A stretch of 64,000 nucleotides of DNA from Cytobacillus firmus DS1 (GCF_000565285.1 NZ_APVL01000004.1:1-64000), one strand, 5' to 3'. Positions 34,525 through 43,710 are shown, counted from the first letter of the stretch. A program made the numbers and translations. The notes: generated by a model not told the origin, from the sequence alone.

Positions 34525-35208
34525 TTATTCTTGGGTATTCTCTTTCATAATGGTTTTCGCCATCTGAAGGAAAGGATCTTCATGGTCAGCGTCTTCTTTA
34601 TTGAAAAGGGTTAGCTTCAGTGAAAGATTGTCATTTTTCACAAGGTAGGCTGAAACCTTCTCCCCATTTCCTTCTGCTCTCATTACAGCAGCATCTTTGT
34701 AAAAATCATCTGAAGGAGCTTTTGATGTCTGCACGTTTTCGCTGACAGCTTCAAGCTGTGCTTTAGTGTTTTCTTCAATCATGTCCCAATCTGCATCATC
34801 CGGAAGAAGTTCAATCCGCATGAATACCTGATCATTTTCCGTGAGATATAGTACATCCTTATTTGGTTCCTCTGCAGTTAGCTCATATGCCGGCAGAACG
34901 TACATCGAATAATTTTGATTATCACTATGTTTCAGGAAGGCAGTGTCTTCCTTCATTTCACCCTTAACTGAATAAGTCATATTCTGCTCAAGGATTCTTA
35001 TTTCACTGTTTCCTTCACCATCAGTGCTATCTTCGGATTCTTCTTCTTCTTCACTTTGTTCTTGTCCACCCTGTTCTTCCGAAGCTGTTTCTTCTTCATT
35101 TTGCCCAGGTTCTGCACCATTGCCAGGATCATCCTGAGCTGTGCCGCATCCTGCCAGGACAGCAGCTATAACTCCAATCATTAACATAAATTTCGCCAAA
35201 TTTTTCAT
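34525..35208 (-). CDS. Lipoprotein of unknown function with acidic linker
   Basis: A 227-residue lipoprotein. The signal peptide ends in VLAGC (lipobox, Cys21). Residues about 25-68 are a Glu/Gln/Asp/Ser-rich, probably disordered spacer. The C-terminal domain (about 70-227) is mixed alpha/beta with no motif I know. It should sit on the outer face of the membrane. GGAGGATGG precedes the ATG. It is a single gene convergent with ykvI. Confidence 0.75.
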   Translation of the reverse strand: MKNLAKFMLMIGVIAAVLAGCGTAQDDPGNGAEPGQNEEETASEEQGGQEQSEEEEESEDSTDGEGNSEIRILEQNMTYSVKGEMKEDTAFLKHSDNQNYSMYVLPAYELTAEEPNKDVLYLTENDQVFMRIELLPDDADWDMIEENTKAQLEAVSENVQTSKAPSDDFYKDAAVMRAEGNGEKVSAYLVKNDNLSLKLTLFNKEDADHEDPFLQMAKTIMKENTQE

Positions 35209-35401
35209 TATTGTTCCATCCTCCCGTTGTCTGCCAGCGCTTTTGCATAATTAGACGTAATTGATATAAAAGGGTTACATATAAATTCCTATTAATTTGT
35301 ACATTACCATTTATGTAAAACATCGACAAGACACAACAAAAACTTAAAAAGACAATCCATGAAGAATTGTCTAATCACCACTGCAGTCTATGGAAGTACA
35401 T

Positions 35402-36013
35402 CTAATTAAATGGGAGCAAAACGAATAATAACAAGTCAAAAATCAGATGGGATACGATTACTAAGGGAATGCTTCTTTTCCAGGCATATAGCCATCCCCA
35501 GAAGAGACCTGCGATTAATGCTGCAAAAGCGAGCATCCAGTATCCTGAATAAAAATGGACAAAAGTATAGAGGAGAGACGATATAATGATGCTTACCTTA
35601 ACTGACGTATGTTTCATTAATCTTTTTTGAACGAACCCTCTCCAAAACACCTCTTCACCTGGAACTATAATTAAAATCAGCACAATATAGTGCCAGACAA
35701 ACGTAGGGGAAAATCGCCCGTATAATTGTTCAACCTGATTAACAAATGGGAGGTTGAGTAAATCAAATAAACTGTATCCAGTCCAAAATAGTCCGTACAA
35801 CAGAAAACCTGAAAGGGTTCCGAAAGAAATGTATGTTCCAAAAGAAGCCTTGTCTTCCACTTCCTCCATTATGATGGAGTAGCTGATTAGAAGCAGTAGA
35901 GAGGCAGAAAAGATGTACCAAAAAATTACTTTATCCTGAAATGTAAAATACATAAGCAGATGAGCGAGTACCAGCCCGCCAATAAAACGGACATCTGCAG
36001 CAATATTTTTCAA
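35402..36013 (-). CDS. CPBP-family intramembrane metalloprotease
   Basis: A 203-residue, six-segment membrane protein of the CAAX-protease/bacteriocin-processing (Abi) family. The motifs are EEVFWRGF (EExxxR, about 117-124), a His in TFVHFYSGY and HLIFD near the C terminus. Members act in bacteriocin self-immunity, peptide processing or regulation; nothing nearby says which. The TTG start follows AAAGGAGTT. A 210-base structured element lies about 100 bases upstream on the same strand. Confidence 0.8.
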   Translation of the reverse strand: MKNIAADVRFIGGLVLAHLLMYFTFQDKVIFWYIFSASLLLLISYSIIMEEVEDKASFGTYISFGTLSGFLLYGLFWTGYSLFDLLNLPFVNQVEQLYGRFSPTFVWHYIVLILIIVPGEEVFWRGFVQKRLMKHTSVKVSIIISSLLYTFVHFYSGYWMLAFAALIAGLFWGWLYAWKRSIPLVIVSHLIFDLLLFVLLPFN

Positions 36014-36112
36014 TTTATTTAACTCCTTTCAAGCAAAAAAATAACCAAACACTATTCTAACAAAAAACAAACATAAAAAGTAAGGAAAAGATTTCTTTTG
36101 AAACGCTAATAT

Positions 36113-36318
36113 AAAGTGAAACTTCAATCAGTGGGTAGTGCTTTTCTCCCCGCTGATTGTTAGTCCAGTTCTAGTGTCGCTAAGATCTCCGCTAGCGCTT
36201 CGGCAAGTTTCACTGTATCTCACCAACCGGGCCTTTACGGGCAGTCTGACTCCCACTTATCCTCCTTTAATTCCTCTGAGTCTTGAAGTGGGGTCTTACT
36301 GCCAGTTAGACTGCGATA
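36113..36318. repeat. Structured element, possibly IS200/IS605-type end or noncoding RNA
   Basis: Several nested stems are visible: CAATCAG (36125-36131) with CTGATTG (36153-36159) enclosing GGG/CCC; CAGTCT (36242-36247) with AGACTG (36308-36313) enclosing CCCACTT (36252-36258) with AAGTGGG (36286-36292); and GCTAGCGCTTCGGC in the middle. It does not code and no transposase is adjacent. It could be a TnpB-type guide RNA relic, a mobile palindromic element, or a leader RNA of the leftward CPBP gene. Confidence 0.5.
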
Positions 36319-36369
36319 AAATCATACAAAAATGCTAATCATAATCCCATATGAAGGGAGGTTGAGATA

Positions 36370-36480
36370 ATGACGAAATCAAAAAGAGAAAAAGAGCGAG
36401 CCTGGACAGTTAGAAAGCAGGATCAGCATCCTCATGGAAAAGTAAAATCCTTAAAAGAGCTGTCAGCGGAGAAAGAATAA
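36370..36480 (+). CDS. Small basic protein, DUF6254-like (36 residues)
   Basis: A 36-residue, highly charged peptide, MTKSKREKERAWTVRKQDQ then HPHGKVKSLKELSAEKE. AGGGAGG lies nine bases upstream of the ATG and a hairpin follows the stop, so it is a credible small gene. The PHGKVKS core recalls the short DUF6254 proteins of Bacillaceae. Function unknown. Confidence 0.6.
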   Translation: MTKSKREKERAWTVRKQDQHPHGKVKSLKELSAEKE

Positions 36481-36486
36481 AATTAC

Positions 36487-36506
36487 GGCCCCCTAAACAG
36501 GGGGCC
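36487..36506 (+). terminator. GC-rich hairpin after the 36-residue gene
   Basis: GGCCCCCT/AGGGGGCC with a four-base loop; no T run, so possibly an RNA-stabilising stem. Confidence 0.5.
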
Positions 36507-36576
36507 ATAACTGTGGAGGTTAATAGCGTGTCACTATAAGAGGCCGGTGGTTCAGATCAGACAAAAGGCAAAAACA

Positions 36577-36601
36577 AAAAGCAGCAAAGAGAGCTGCTTT
36601 T
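36577..36601. terminator. Hairpin downstream of ykvS
   Basis: AAAAGCAGC/GCTGCTTTT stem with seven-base loop; T tracts on both strands allow use by the leftward ykvS gene. Confidence 0.65.
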
Positions 36602-36640
36602 CAAAAATGACGAAAGAATACGCTTTCAATTTTTCTTCTT

Positions 36641-36829
36641 TTATACTGCTGATTCTCTGACAACCTTATAATTCTTATGATTGACAACTGTTCTCTGATC
36701 TAATTCGAGATCACGGTAGTTATCCATGTACGTTAAATCTACAATAACAGAATTCTCATTTACTTTTTCTACAATTCCCTGTAGTCCATTACGAAACTCA
36801 ATAATATTGCCAACCTCTGCTTTCTTCAA
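36641..36829 (-). CDS. ykvS: YkvS family protein
   Basis: A 62-residue protein that reads along B. subtilis YkvS: KKAEVGNIIEFRNGLQGIVE, then NENSVIVDLTYM and TVVNHKNYKVV. It is predicted to be a small beta-barrel of the KOW/SH3-like kind; function unknown. The TTG at 36829 has AAAGGAGAG upstream; the ATG-started frame to 36934 adds unrelated residues. Confidence 0.75.
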   Translation of the reverse strand: MKKAEVGNIIEFRNGLQGIVEKVNENSVIVDLTYMDNYRDLELDQRTVVNHKNYKVVRESAV

Positions 36830-37103
36830 AAAGCATCTCTCCTTTTGTCCATTTCTTTCGCTGGTAGTAACAGTTTGCACTATATTTTGAAATGCGTAAA
36901 GAATTTTGCAATTTACTGTTGCTAAGGTAATCATTACATCCGCTAGGTTGGTAATATTATACCAGAAAAAGTACTTTTGTACATTAGAAAATATTTAATA
37001 TTCAGAAAAAAAGAACGATGTGCAAAAATAATATTTGGTGCTTCAAAATTGGGAGCACTTTATTTATGATTAAGAAAGAATGAAGTAAAAGGAGTTCTGG
37101 CTA

Positions 37104-37298
37104 ATGAATCATGAACAAATTCAGGAAGTGCTCGAACAATTAAAAAATGGAATCATATCTGAATATCATGTATCAAAAGAAGACTTTCTTCCTTTTCGCA
37201 GTGTCATCGTAAAGAGGGAGGACTTCAAGCATTTTCGCGGAATCGCCCAGAGAGGCGGACATGTTCTTTATCAATACTTAGATTCACCCCGAAGCTAA
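37104..37298 (+). CDS. Conserved-looking hypothetical protein (64 residues)
   Basis: A small soluble protein (ISEYHVSKEDFLPFRSVIVK then REDFKHFRGIAQRGGHVLYQ). AAAGGAG precedes the ATG and a strong terminator follows, so it is very likely a gene. I do not recognise the family. It is divergent from ykvS. Confidence 0.65.
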   Translation: MNHEQIQEVLEQLKNGIISEYHVSKEDFLPFRSVIVKREDFKHFRGIAQRGGHVLYQYLDSPRS

Positions 37299-37329
37299 TA
37301 AAGGAATGAAGCTGAAAAAATAGCACATT

Positions 37330-37362
37330 GCAAAGACACCTGATCATAACAGGTGTCTTTGC
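37330..37362 (+). terminator. Terminator of the 64-residue gene
   Basis: A perfect 13-pair stem GCAAAGACACCTG with its complement around a seven-base loop. Confidence 0.75.
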
Positions 37363-37445
37363 TTTCTCCATCCCATTTAATTGAATAGAAGGCAAAGAAA
37401 AATGGGTATATAAGCAATATGACAATTTTGAAAGGATGAGCAAGT

Positions 37446-38189
37446 ATGAAGGATTTTAAAGGAAAAACAGTCATTGTTACAGGAGGAGCCAGCGGAATAG
37501 GCAAGAGTATTGCCGAGTCATTCGCAAGGAAAGAGGCCAATGTTGTTATTGCCGATATTAATGAGACGAAGGGAAAACAATTAGAAGAACATTTGAAGCA
37601 AACGGGCCTGAACAGTCTGTTCATTAGAACAGATGTTAAGAATGAAACTGAAATTAAGGAACTGATCACAAAATCACTTGGGTCATTTGGTGCCATAGAT
37701 ATTCTGATAAATAATGCAGGCATTTCAAAGTTTCATTCATTTTTTGATTTGAGTGTGGATATGTGGGATGAAGTGATCAATACGAATCTCCGGAGTGTGT
37801 TCCTGTGCAGCAGGGAGGCTGCCAAATTGATGAAACAAGGTTCCTGTATTATCAATCTTTCTTCTACGAGAGCAGTAATGTCGGAAAGCGGAACAGAGGC
37901 TTACTCAGCATCCAAAGGGGGAATTGCGGCAATTACTCACGCCATGGCCAGTACACTCGCTGAAAAGGGAATCAGGGTTAATAGCATAAGCCCAGGCTGG
38001 ATAGAAACAGGCGATTATGAAAGTCTTAGGGAAATTGACCATAGACAGCATTTCTCTAACAGAGTTGGCAAGCCCGGCGACATTGCGAGGACCTGCCTAT
38101 TTTTAGCCCATCCGGAAAATGACTTTATAACAGGTGAAAATATAACAGTAGATGGAGGTATGACAAGGAAAATGATTTATGAAGAATAA
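37446..38189 (+). CDS. Short-chain dehydrogenase/reductase
   Basis: A 247-residue classical SDR. The cofactor loop is TGGASGIGKS (about 11-20), followed by NNAGIS, INLSSTRAV with the catalytic Ser, and YSASKGG with Tyr and Lys. An acidic residue after beta-2 (VVIADINE) suggests NAD(H) rather than NADP(H). It resembles glucose dehydrogenase/3-oxoacyl-ACP reductase-type enzymes; the substrate cannot be inferred. GAAAGGATGAG precedes the ATG. Single gene. Confidence 0.85.
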   Translation: MKDFKGKTVIVTGGASGIGKSIAESFARKEANVVIADINETKGKQLEEHLKQTGLNSLFIRTDVKNETEIKELITKSLGSFGAIDILINNAGISKFHSFFDLSVDMWDEVINTNLRSVFLCSREAAKLMKQGSCIINLSSTRAVMSESGTEAYSASKGGIAAITHAMASTLAEKGIRVNSISPGWIETGDYESLREIDHRQHFSNRVGKPGDIARTCLFLAHPENDFITGENITVDGGMTRKMIYEE

Positions 38190-38196
38190 TAAGTCT

Positions 38197-38274
38197 CTAT
38201 TTTCTTAACAAAATAATATTAAACACAAAAACAGCAACTATGAAAATAAGGCATAGCAGGATGTTAATCACCAT
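38197..38274 (-). CDS. Putative 25-residue single-span membrane protein
   Basis: Reads MVINILLCLIFIVAVFVFNI then ILLRK, one hydrophobic helix with a basic end. AGGAGGAGAGA stands directly before the ATG, an excellent ribosome site. No homologue is recalled; proof needs expression data. It is convergent with the SDR gene. Confidence 0.45.
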   Translation of the reverse strand: MVINILLCLIFIVAVFVFNIILLRK

Positions 38275-38453
38275 TCTCTCCTCCTGTCTTAAAGACAGTG
38301 TAAAACAGCCCTGTTAAATAGAAATAAACCCTTTGTAAATTTACTGTGAAAGGATGATAAATAAGTTAGAAACATGATCAAGTCCCTTGTTCTAAATGGT
38401 TCTATAGGCTCATATTTTATTAATGCTTTAGAATGATTTAAGGGAGGGGTTCA

Positions 38454-38825
38454 ATGGGCATTACTATGATTAAGATTTCTTCCGTATACTTTGCTGTGGG
38501 CATTCTGCTGGGGTATTATATGTCGAGTACTCATTCTTATCTATTAGGGCCTGTTCATGTCCACATTAATTTACTAGGATGGACATCCTTGACCCTGGCA
38601 GGAATTTTATATTACCTGTTTCCTGCTCTTTCAGAAGGGAAAGCCGGGAAATGGCATTTTTGGCTTCATAATATCGGCCTGCCAATCATGATGCTTTCAC
38701 TGTCACTAGTCTTGGTTACAGAGAATAATGCTTTTCTTCCCGGTACTGCTGTTGGAGCCACTATTACGGCTGCCGGCATCTTAATTTTCGTGTGGAACAT
38801 ACTGAAAAACTTAAAGGCACAATAG
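38454..38825 (+). CDS. Small membrane protein resembling a haem-copper oxidase subunit I fragment
   Basis: A 123-residue protein with four hydrophobic segments. LLGPVHVHINLLGWTSLTLA, then GILYYLFPAL and WHFWLHNIGLPIMMLSLSLV, resemble helices of NorB/cytochrome oxidase subunit I, with the His residues placed as in a haem-binding helix. Full subunit I has about 12 helices and this has four, yet the ORF has its own GGGAGGGG ribosome site, so it is a stand-alone protein rather than a broken gene. It may bind haem; function unknown. Confidence 0.6.
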   Translation: MGITMIKISSVYFAVGILLGYYMSSTHSYLLGPVHVHINLLGWTSLTLAGILYYLFPALSEGKAGKWHFWLHNIGLPIMMLSLSLVLVTENNAFLPGTAVGATITAAGILIFVWNILKNLKAQ

Positions 38826-38869
38826 CCACTGTATTCAACGCATGGATTTTTTATCTGTGCGTTTTTATT

Positions 38870-39095
38870 TTTGGGCTGTTTTCGCAAGGTTTGTTGCTTT
38901 TTGTATATGATTTACTGAGTTGATTGTAGCGGAAGGTGCGAGACTCCAGCGGGAGTAGCAGGACAGGTGAGATCCCGCTTTCCGCGGAGCGTCGAGGAGG
39001 CTTACCGCCTGCCCCGCGGAAAGCGAGCAGCCTGGAGCGAAAATCAACGGACAACATTGTTAGGGGAAAACAACAATTTATACGAAATGAGCCTA
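38870..39095. repeat. Interspersed palindromic repeat, family B, copy 1
   Basis: Starts near GTTTTCGCAAGGTTTGTTGC and includes TACTGAGTTGATT, GCGGAAGGTGCGAGACTCCA, GGACAGGTGAGATCCCGC, CCTGCCCCGCGGAAAGCGAG, CTGGAGCG and AATCAACGGACA. TTTCCGCGG (near 38980) pairs with CCGCGGAAA (near 39013), giving a hairpin. The same blocks recur at 55705-55985. It fills most of the gap before the ABC transporter genes. Confidence 0.85.
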
Positions 39096-39189
39096 TTTTT
39101 AAATAGATACTATTTTTAAAACCATGACAAGCTTTTGTGATTAAGGGGATAAGCTAGAGGGTATACGGAAAATGAAAAAGGAGCTGCAT

Positions 39190-39819
39190 ATGACAACAGA
39201 TTTGCTATTCACCATTAGAGAATTAAGAGTTAATAACATTTTAAATGTGAATCATCTTGACATAAAAAAAGATAAAGTAACCTGCATCACCGGAGAGAGC
39301 GGTGCTGGAAAATCAACTCTTATGAAAACCCTGAACAAAATGATTACCCCTGATTCAGGTGAAATTTTTTATAAAGGCACTCCGCTAAAAGAGATCGATT
39401 CTGTCCAGCACAGGAGAAAAGTAATCATGCTTTCGCAGGTTCCATTAATTTTTCCGGGCACAATAAAGGATAACCTGATTATGGGTTATAAGCTTAACGG
39501 AATGAAACCGGGTGATGATGAAATACTTAAACAGGCTATACATAATATGCAGATGACTAAGGAGCTTCATGAAGATGCAGGAACTCTTTCAGGCGGGGAG
39601 AAACAGCGTTTGGCATTGGCAAGAATTCTGCTTCTTGAAGCAGATGTTTATCTGCTGGATGAGCCGACTTCTGCACTTGACGAAGACACTGAGATGATGG
39701 TTTTGGATCACTTTATCCGTGAAATCAAAAAGAAGCATGCTTCATTACTCATGATAACCCACTCCAATAAAGTCAATGAACAATTCGCAGAAGAAAGAAT
39801 ATATTTATCCCGGTCTTAA
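39190..39819 (+). CDS. ABC transporter ATPase, FetA/YbbL-like
   Basis: A 209-residue ATP-binding subunit. Walker A is GESGAGKSTL, the Q-loop MLSQVPL, the signature LSGGEKQRLALARIL and Walker B VYLLDEPTSALDE. Pairing with the UPF0014-type permease that follows is the FetAB arrangement, linked in E. coli to iron export and peroxide resistance. The ATG at 39190 follows AAAGGAG; the ATG at 39172 has no site. Confidence 0.85.
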   Translation: MTTDLLFTIRELRVNNILNVNHLDIKKDKVTCITGESGAGKSTLMKTLNKMITPDSGEIFYKGTPLKEIDSVQHRRKVIMLSQVPLIFPGTIKDNLIMGYKLNGMKPGDDEILKQAIHNMQMTKELHEDAGTLSGGEKQRLALARILLLEADVYLLDEPTSALDEDTEMMVLDHFIREIKKKHASLLMITHSNKVNEQFAEERIYLSRS

Positions 39820-39856
39820 CTGGGGGAGGTGGAGAATATACCTTAGGGGGAGTTTA

Positions 39857-40654
39857 ATGGAAAACAGCTCAATTATTGATATTGAACTTTGGAGACTAAT
39901 ATCGGCTTACTTATTTGTGCTGCTTTTAATCTTTATCTTCAAAGTGAGAGGCATCGCACGTCAAAAAATGCTGGTAATGGCTGCTTTCAGAATGACACTT
40001 CAGCTTGTGATTGCAGGCTATGTATTAACCTATCTATTTGAACTTTCCAATCCGTATTTAACGTTAGGTGTGATTTTTATTATGGAAGGTTTTGCAATTT
40101 ACACAATCTACAAACAGGCTGGAACCAGACTTTCAGTAAGCCTCAAAAAAACAATTGCGATTTCCATGATAACAGGTACAGTATTTTGTCTTATATTTTT
40201 TAATTTTGTGGTTATTCATTTTGAGCCCTGGTATGATCCCCGCTACTTTATTCCAATTGCAGGCATGATAATTGGCAACTCCATGACAGGCATCACGTTG
40301 AGTGTAAAGGTGCTTCTGAATTCCTTTACCTCCCAAAGAGATATGATCGAGGGTGCCCTAATGCTTGGTGCTGAACCAAAAGCAGCAGTTAAGCCATATG
40401 TTAATCATGCTTTTGATTCCGCTGTTATGCCGACTATAAACAATATGCTGGGAATGGGCATCATATTTTTGCCTGGGATGATGACAGGGCAGATTTTATC
40501 GGGAGTAAGTCCATTGCTTGCGATTGAATATCAGATTGTCATCCTGCTGGGGATTTTGGGTAGTGTAGGTTTATCTGTAATTATATTTATCCTTCTCGCC
40601 TATAAGAACTTTTTCAATCAGGATGCCCAATTTTCTCCCGAAGGAAAAAGCTAG
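39857..40654 (+). CDS. ABC transporter permease, FetB/YbbM-like (UPF0014)
   Basis: A 265-residue protein with about seven membrane segments. MIGNSMTGI-like IAGMIIGNSMTGITLSVKVL, EGALMLGAEPKAA and MLGMGIIFLPGMMTGQILSG are hallmark segments of the family. Partner of the preceding ATPase; probable iron export, from family knowledge. The ATG at 39857 follows AGGGGGAG. The longer frame overlaps the ATPase gene and is not preferred. Confidence 0.85.
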   Translation: MENSSIIDIELWRLISAYLFVLLLIFIFKVRGIARQKMLVMAAFRMTLQLVIAGYVLTYLFELSNPYLTLGVIFIMEGFAIYTIYKQAGTRLSVSLKKTIAISMITGTVFCLIFFNFVVIHFEPWYDPRYFIPIAGMIIGNSMTGITLSVKVLLNSFTSQRDMIEGALMLGAEPKAAVKPYVNHAFDSAVMPTINNMLGMGIIFLPGMMTGQILSGVSPLLAIEYQIVILLGILGSVGLSVIIFILLAYKNFFNQDAQFSPEGKS

Positions 40655-40737
40655 TACTTAATTGGCTAAGCTAACAGCATTTCACTCTTATGGCCCGCAT
40701 ATAATTGAGAAATAATCAAAAAAGGCGGGATGAACAA

Positions 40738-41028
40738 ATGAAACTTGAAATCGAAAAAGCATACAGAGTGAAAAGCTTATCTCAGGATATTCTTGAGCAC
40801 CTAATGGAAGACAACACTAGTTATTATTCTGAAGACTTGAAACATGTCATAGAAATGCTGGCCAGATCAGTCGCGGATCTTGTTACATTGTATACCGACC
40901 GGGAAGGCGATCATGAAACCGCTCTAAAGGGGACTATTTCAAAAATGAGAATAGGCTATAACGTACTTCAATACAAAGAAACTTCAAAGCTGGTTAGAAA
41001 ACAGGATAAGTATCATCCAATGCCATAG
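40738..41028 (+). CDS. Hypothetical helical protein (96 residues)
   Basis: Soluble, almost wholly helical (LSQDILEHLMEDNTSYYSED then LKHVIEMLARSVADLVTLYT). AGGCGGGA precedes the ATG. No recognised family. It is 83 bases after the permease gene and might belong to the same transcript. Confidence 0.5.
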   Translation: MKLEIEKAYRVKSLSQDILEHLMEDNTSYYSEDLKHVIEMLARSVADLVTLYTDREGDHETALKGTISKMRIGYNVLQYKETSKLVRKQDKYHPMP

Positions 41029-41476
41029 ATATTAAAGAAAAAATATAACTAATATGATAAGTAGAAATCCTTGGCAAATGAAAGCGTTTTACTTAAAAAA
41101 ATGTGAACAAACGTTAAAAATTAAGGGTTTTTCATTGTCTAAATGAATGTGAAATGCTATTCTTTTGTCTGAGATGTAAGTTGTCCGATGACTTAATTAC
41201 AGCCCGGTAATCTTACCTGATTCTATGGAAGTGTTCGAAAAGCAGAGGAGCTTTGGGATGAAGTGAATGCATCTAATTTTTCTCAGTCTTTTTGAACAAC
41301 TATATACATGAATAATAGGGCATTGGAAAAAATAAAACAGCATATAGGACGGAATATAACGGTTTCTTCCTGCTGCTGGTTTTGCTGAAAATTCCAGTTC
41401 CCGTCATTAAGTTCGTGAGGCAACGCCTTGCACATCTTAATTCATATTTCAATAATACGAAGGAGATTGATCCCAT
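41029..41476. other. Long leader region upstream of ptsH
   Basis: No gene is seen in these 448 bases. A sequence close to a cre site (TGAAAGCGTTTTAC, 41079-41092, two mismatches at its end) and the promoter at 41135 lie in the first third. In B. subtilis ptsG precedes ptsH; here it does not, so ptsHI has its own promoter. I saw no RAT-type antiterminator. Confidence 0.35.
41135..41163 (+). promoter_or_regulatory. Candidate promoter of ptsHI
   Basis: TTGTCT (41135-41140), 17-base spacer, TATTCT (41158-41163). It would give a leader of about 305 bases. Confidence 0.4.
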
Positions 41477-41743
41477 ATGGTACAAAAACAATTTAAAGTA
41501 ACTGCAGAAACAGGAATTCACGCTCGTCCAGCTACAATGCTTGTACAAGCTGCCAGCAAATTTGACTCAGAAATTCACCTTGAGTACAAGGAAAAGAAAG
41601 TAAACCTAAAATCAATCATGGGCGTTATGTCTTTAGGTGTTGGACAAGGTGCTGATATTACAATTATTGCTGAAGGCAGCGATGAACAGGATGCTCTTAA
41701 CAGTCTTGAAGAAACATTGAAAAAAGAAGGATTGGCTGAATAA
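41477..41743 (+). CDS. ptsH: Phosphocarrier protein HPr
   Basis: An 88-residue PTS phosphocarrier. The active His15 is in [12 protein letters not shown] and the regulatory Ser46, target of HPr kinase, in [13 protein letters not shown]. It passes phosphate from enzyme I to sugar-specific EIIA domains and, when phosphorylated on Ser46, is the CcpA corepressor. The stop codon shares one base with the ptsI start (TAATG). Confidence 0.97.
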   Translation: MVQKQFKVTAETGIHARPATMLVQAASKFDSEIHLEYKEKKVNLKSIMGVMSLGVGQGADITIIAEGSDEQDALNSLEETLKKEGLAE

Positions 41744-43458
41744 TGAGCTTTTTAAATGGTATTGCGGCGTCAAGCGGTATTGCTATTGCTAAGGCTTACC
41801 GTTTGGTTGAGCCGGATCTCTCTTTTGAAAAAAAGACAGTAGAACATGCTGAACAGGAAGTGGAGCGCTTTCAGGCAGCATTAGCTGAATCTAAAGGTGA
41901 ATTGGAAGTCATCCGCGATAATGCCCATAAAGATCTTGGTGCGGATAAAGCTGCTATTTTTGATGCTCATCTTTTAGTATTAAGTGATCCGGAATTAATT
42001 TCGCCGATTGAAGATAAAATTACAACAGACAAAGTAAACGCTGAATCTGCTTTAAAAGAGACAGCGGATATGTTCATAACAATGTTCGAACAAATGGACA
42101 ATGATTACATGAAAGAGCGTGCAGCAGATATCCGTGATGTTACGAAACGCGTACTTTCTCATTTGCTTGGAGTGCAAATTGCGAACCCCAGCATGATAGC
42201 AGAAGAAGTCATCATTATCGCTGAAGATTTGACACCATCCGATACTGCTCAGCTGAATCGCCAGTTTGTAAAAGGATTTACAACTGACATCGGGGGCAGA
42301 ACCTCACACTCTGCCATTATGGCCCGTTCCATGGAAATTCCGGCAGTTGTGGGAACAAAGGAATCCACGAAGCAAATTAAAAATGGCGACCTGGTTATCG
42401 TGGATGGGTTAAAAGGTCTGGTACATATTAATCCGACTCCGGAGGCTATCGCCGAATACGAGGAAGAGCACCGTAAATTCGAAGAGCAAAAAGCTGAGTG
42501 GGCTAAGCTTGTCAATGAGAAATCAGTTACTGCTGATGGCCATCATGTTGAATTGGCTGCCAATATCGGTACTCCGAAGGATTTGAAGGGTGTAGTTGAA
42601 AATGGCGGAGAAGGCGTTGGCCTTTACCGTACGGAATTTTTATATATGGGAAGAGATCAGCTTCCAACCGAAGAGGAACAGTTTGAATCTTACAAAGCTG
42701 TACTTGAAGGGATGAGCGGAAAACCGGTTGTAGTCCGCACACTGGATATCGGCGGAGATAAAGAACTTCCATATCTGAATCTTCCAAAGGAAATGAACCC
42801 ATTTCTTGGCTTCCGGGCGATTCGTCTATGTCTGGAAGAACAGGATATGTTCAGGACGCAATTAAGAGCTTTATTAAGAGCAAGCACCTATGGAAACCTG
42901 AAAATCATGTTTCCTATGATTGCCACTCTTAATGAATTCCGTCAGGGCAAAGCAATCCTTGAAGAAGAAAAACAAAAGCTTGTGAGCGAAGGCTTAGTGG
43001 TTGCAGACAACATTGAAATTGGAATTATGGTGGAAATTCCTTCAACTGCAGTTATGGCAGAGCAGTTTGCTAAAGAAGTCGATTTCTTCAGTGTTGGCAC
43101 TAATGATCTAATTCAGTACACAATGGCTGCAGACCGCATGAATGAGCGAGTTTCTTACCTTTACCAGCCGTATAATCCTGCTATTCTGCGTTTAGTTAAA
43201 ATGGTAATTGACGCAGCGCATAAAGAAGGAAAGTGGGCAGGCATGTGCGGAGAAATGGCTGGAGACGAAACAGCAATTCCATTGCTGCTGGGATTAGGAC
43301 TTGACGAGTTCTCAATGAGCGCTACTTCAATCCTTAAAGCTCGTTCTCAAATCAGCCGCCTGAACAAAAAGGACATGGAAGCGCTGGCTGAAAAAGCGCT
43401 TCATATGAATACAGCTGAAGAAGTAGTCCAAGCTGTAAAAGAAATAGCTGATCTGTAA
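41743..43458 (+). CDS. ptsI: Phosphoenolpyruvate-protein phosphotransferase, enzyme I
   Basis: A 571-residue enzyme transferring phosphate from PEP to HPr. The phosphohistidine is His189 in [12 protein letters not shown], the PEP-binding barrel has [17 protein letters not shown] and the C-terminal [12 protein letters not shown] and [11 protein letters not shown] with the active Cys. Full length. Coupled to ptsH; a terminator follows. Confidence 0.97.
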   Translation: MSFLNGIAASSGIAIAKAYRLVEPDLSFEKKTVEHAEQEVERFQAALAESKGELEVIRDNAHKDLGADKAAIFDAHLLVLSDPELISPIEDKITTDKVNAESALKETADMFITMFEQMDNDYMKERAADIRDVTKRVLSHLLGVQIANPSMIAEEVIIIAEDLTPSDTAQLNRQFVKGFTTDIGGRTSHSAIMARSMEIPAVVGTKESTKQIKNGDLVIVDGLKGLVHINPTPEAIAEYEEEHRKFEEQKAEWAKLVNEKSVTADGHHVELAANIGTPKDLKGVVENGGEGVGLYRTEFLYMGRDQLPTEEEQFESYKAVLEGMSGKPVVVRTLDIGGDKELPYLNLPKEMNPFLGFRAIRLCLEEQDMFRTQLRALLRASTYGNLKIMFPMIATLNEFRQGKAILEEEKQKLVSEGLVVADNIEIGIMVEIPSTAVMAEQFAKEVDFFSVGTNDLIQYTMAADRMNERVSYLYQPYNPAILRLVKMVIDAAHKEGKWAGMCGEMAGDETAIPLLLGLGLDEFSMSATSILKARSQISRLNKKDMEALAEKALHMNTAEEVVQAVKEIADL

Positions 43459-43566
43459 TCAAACTGTAATATTTTGCGAGTTTTAAATATAATCTCCCGG
43501 GTAAATTAGAAGTAAGCACTTAGGTCAGACTTAATTAAGCTGATCATTCTCATTTTCCCCCCTTTT

Positions 43567-43597
43567 AAACCGGCCTATAATGGCCGGTTTATTTTTT
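43567..43597 (+). terminator. Terminator of ptsHI
   Basis: AAACCGGCC/GGCCGGTTT stem, six-base loop, then A and six T. Confidence 0.9.
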
Positions 43598-43710
43598 GCT
43601 TTAAACCGGTTCTCGGTCTTAAGGATGACTGAAATCACATCTTATGATTGTTATCCGAAATCAGAAACTCTCCTATAATTAAGCTACACAATAAAAAGGA
43701 GAGATGGAAA

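Noticed and set aside
36138-36338. 66-codon frame in the structured element
   Set aside because: No ribosome site, and base pairing on both arms explains the sequence better than coding does.
41079-41092. cre-like site upstream of ptsH
   Set aside because: Its last two bases (AC instead of CA) break the consensus, so it is kept only as a remark in the leader entry.
41300-41548. 82-codon minus-strand frame over the ptsH leader and start
   Set aside because: It overlaps ptsH on the opposite strand and resembles no protein.
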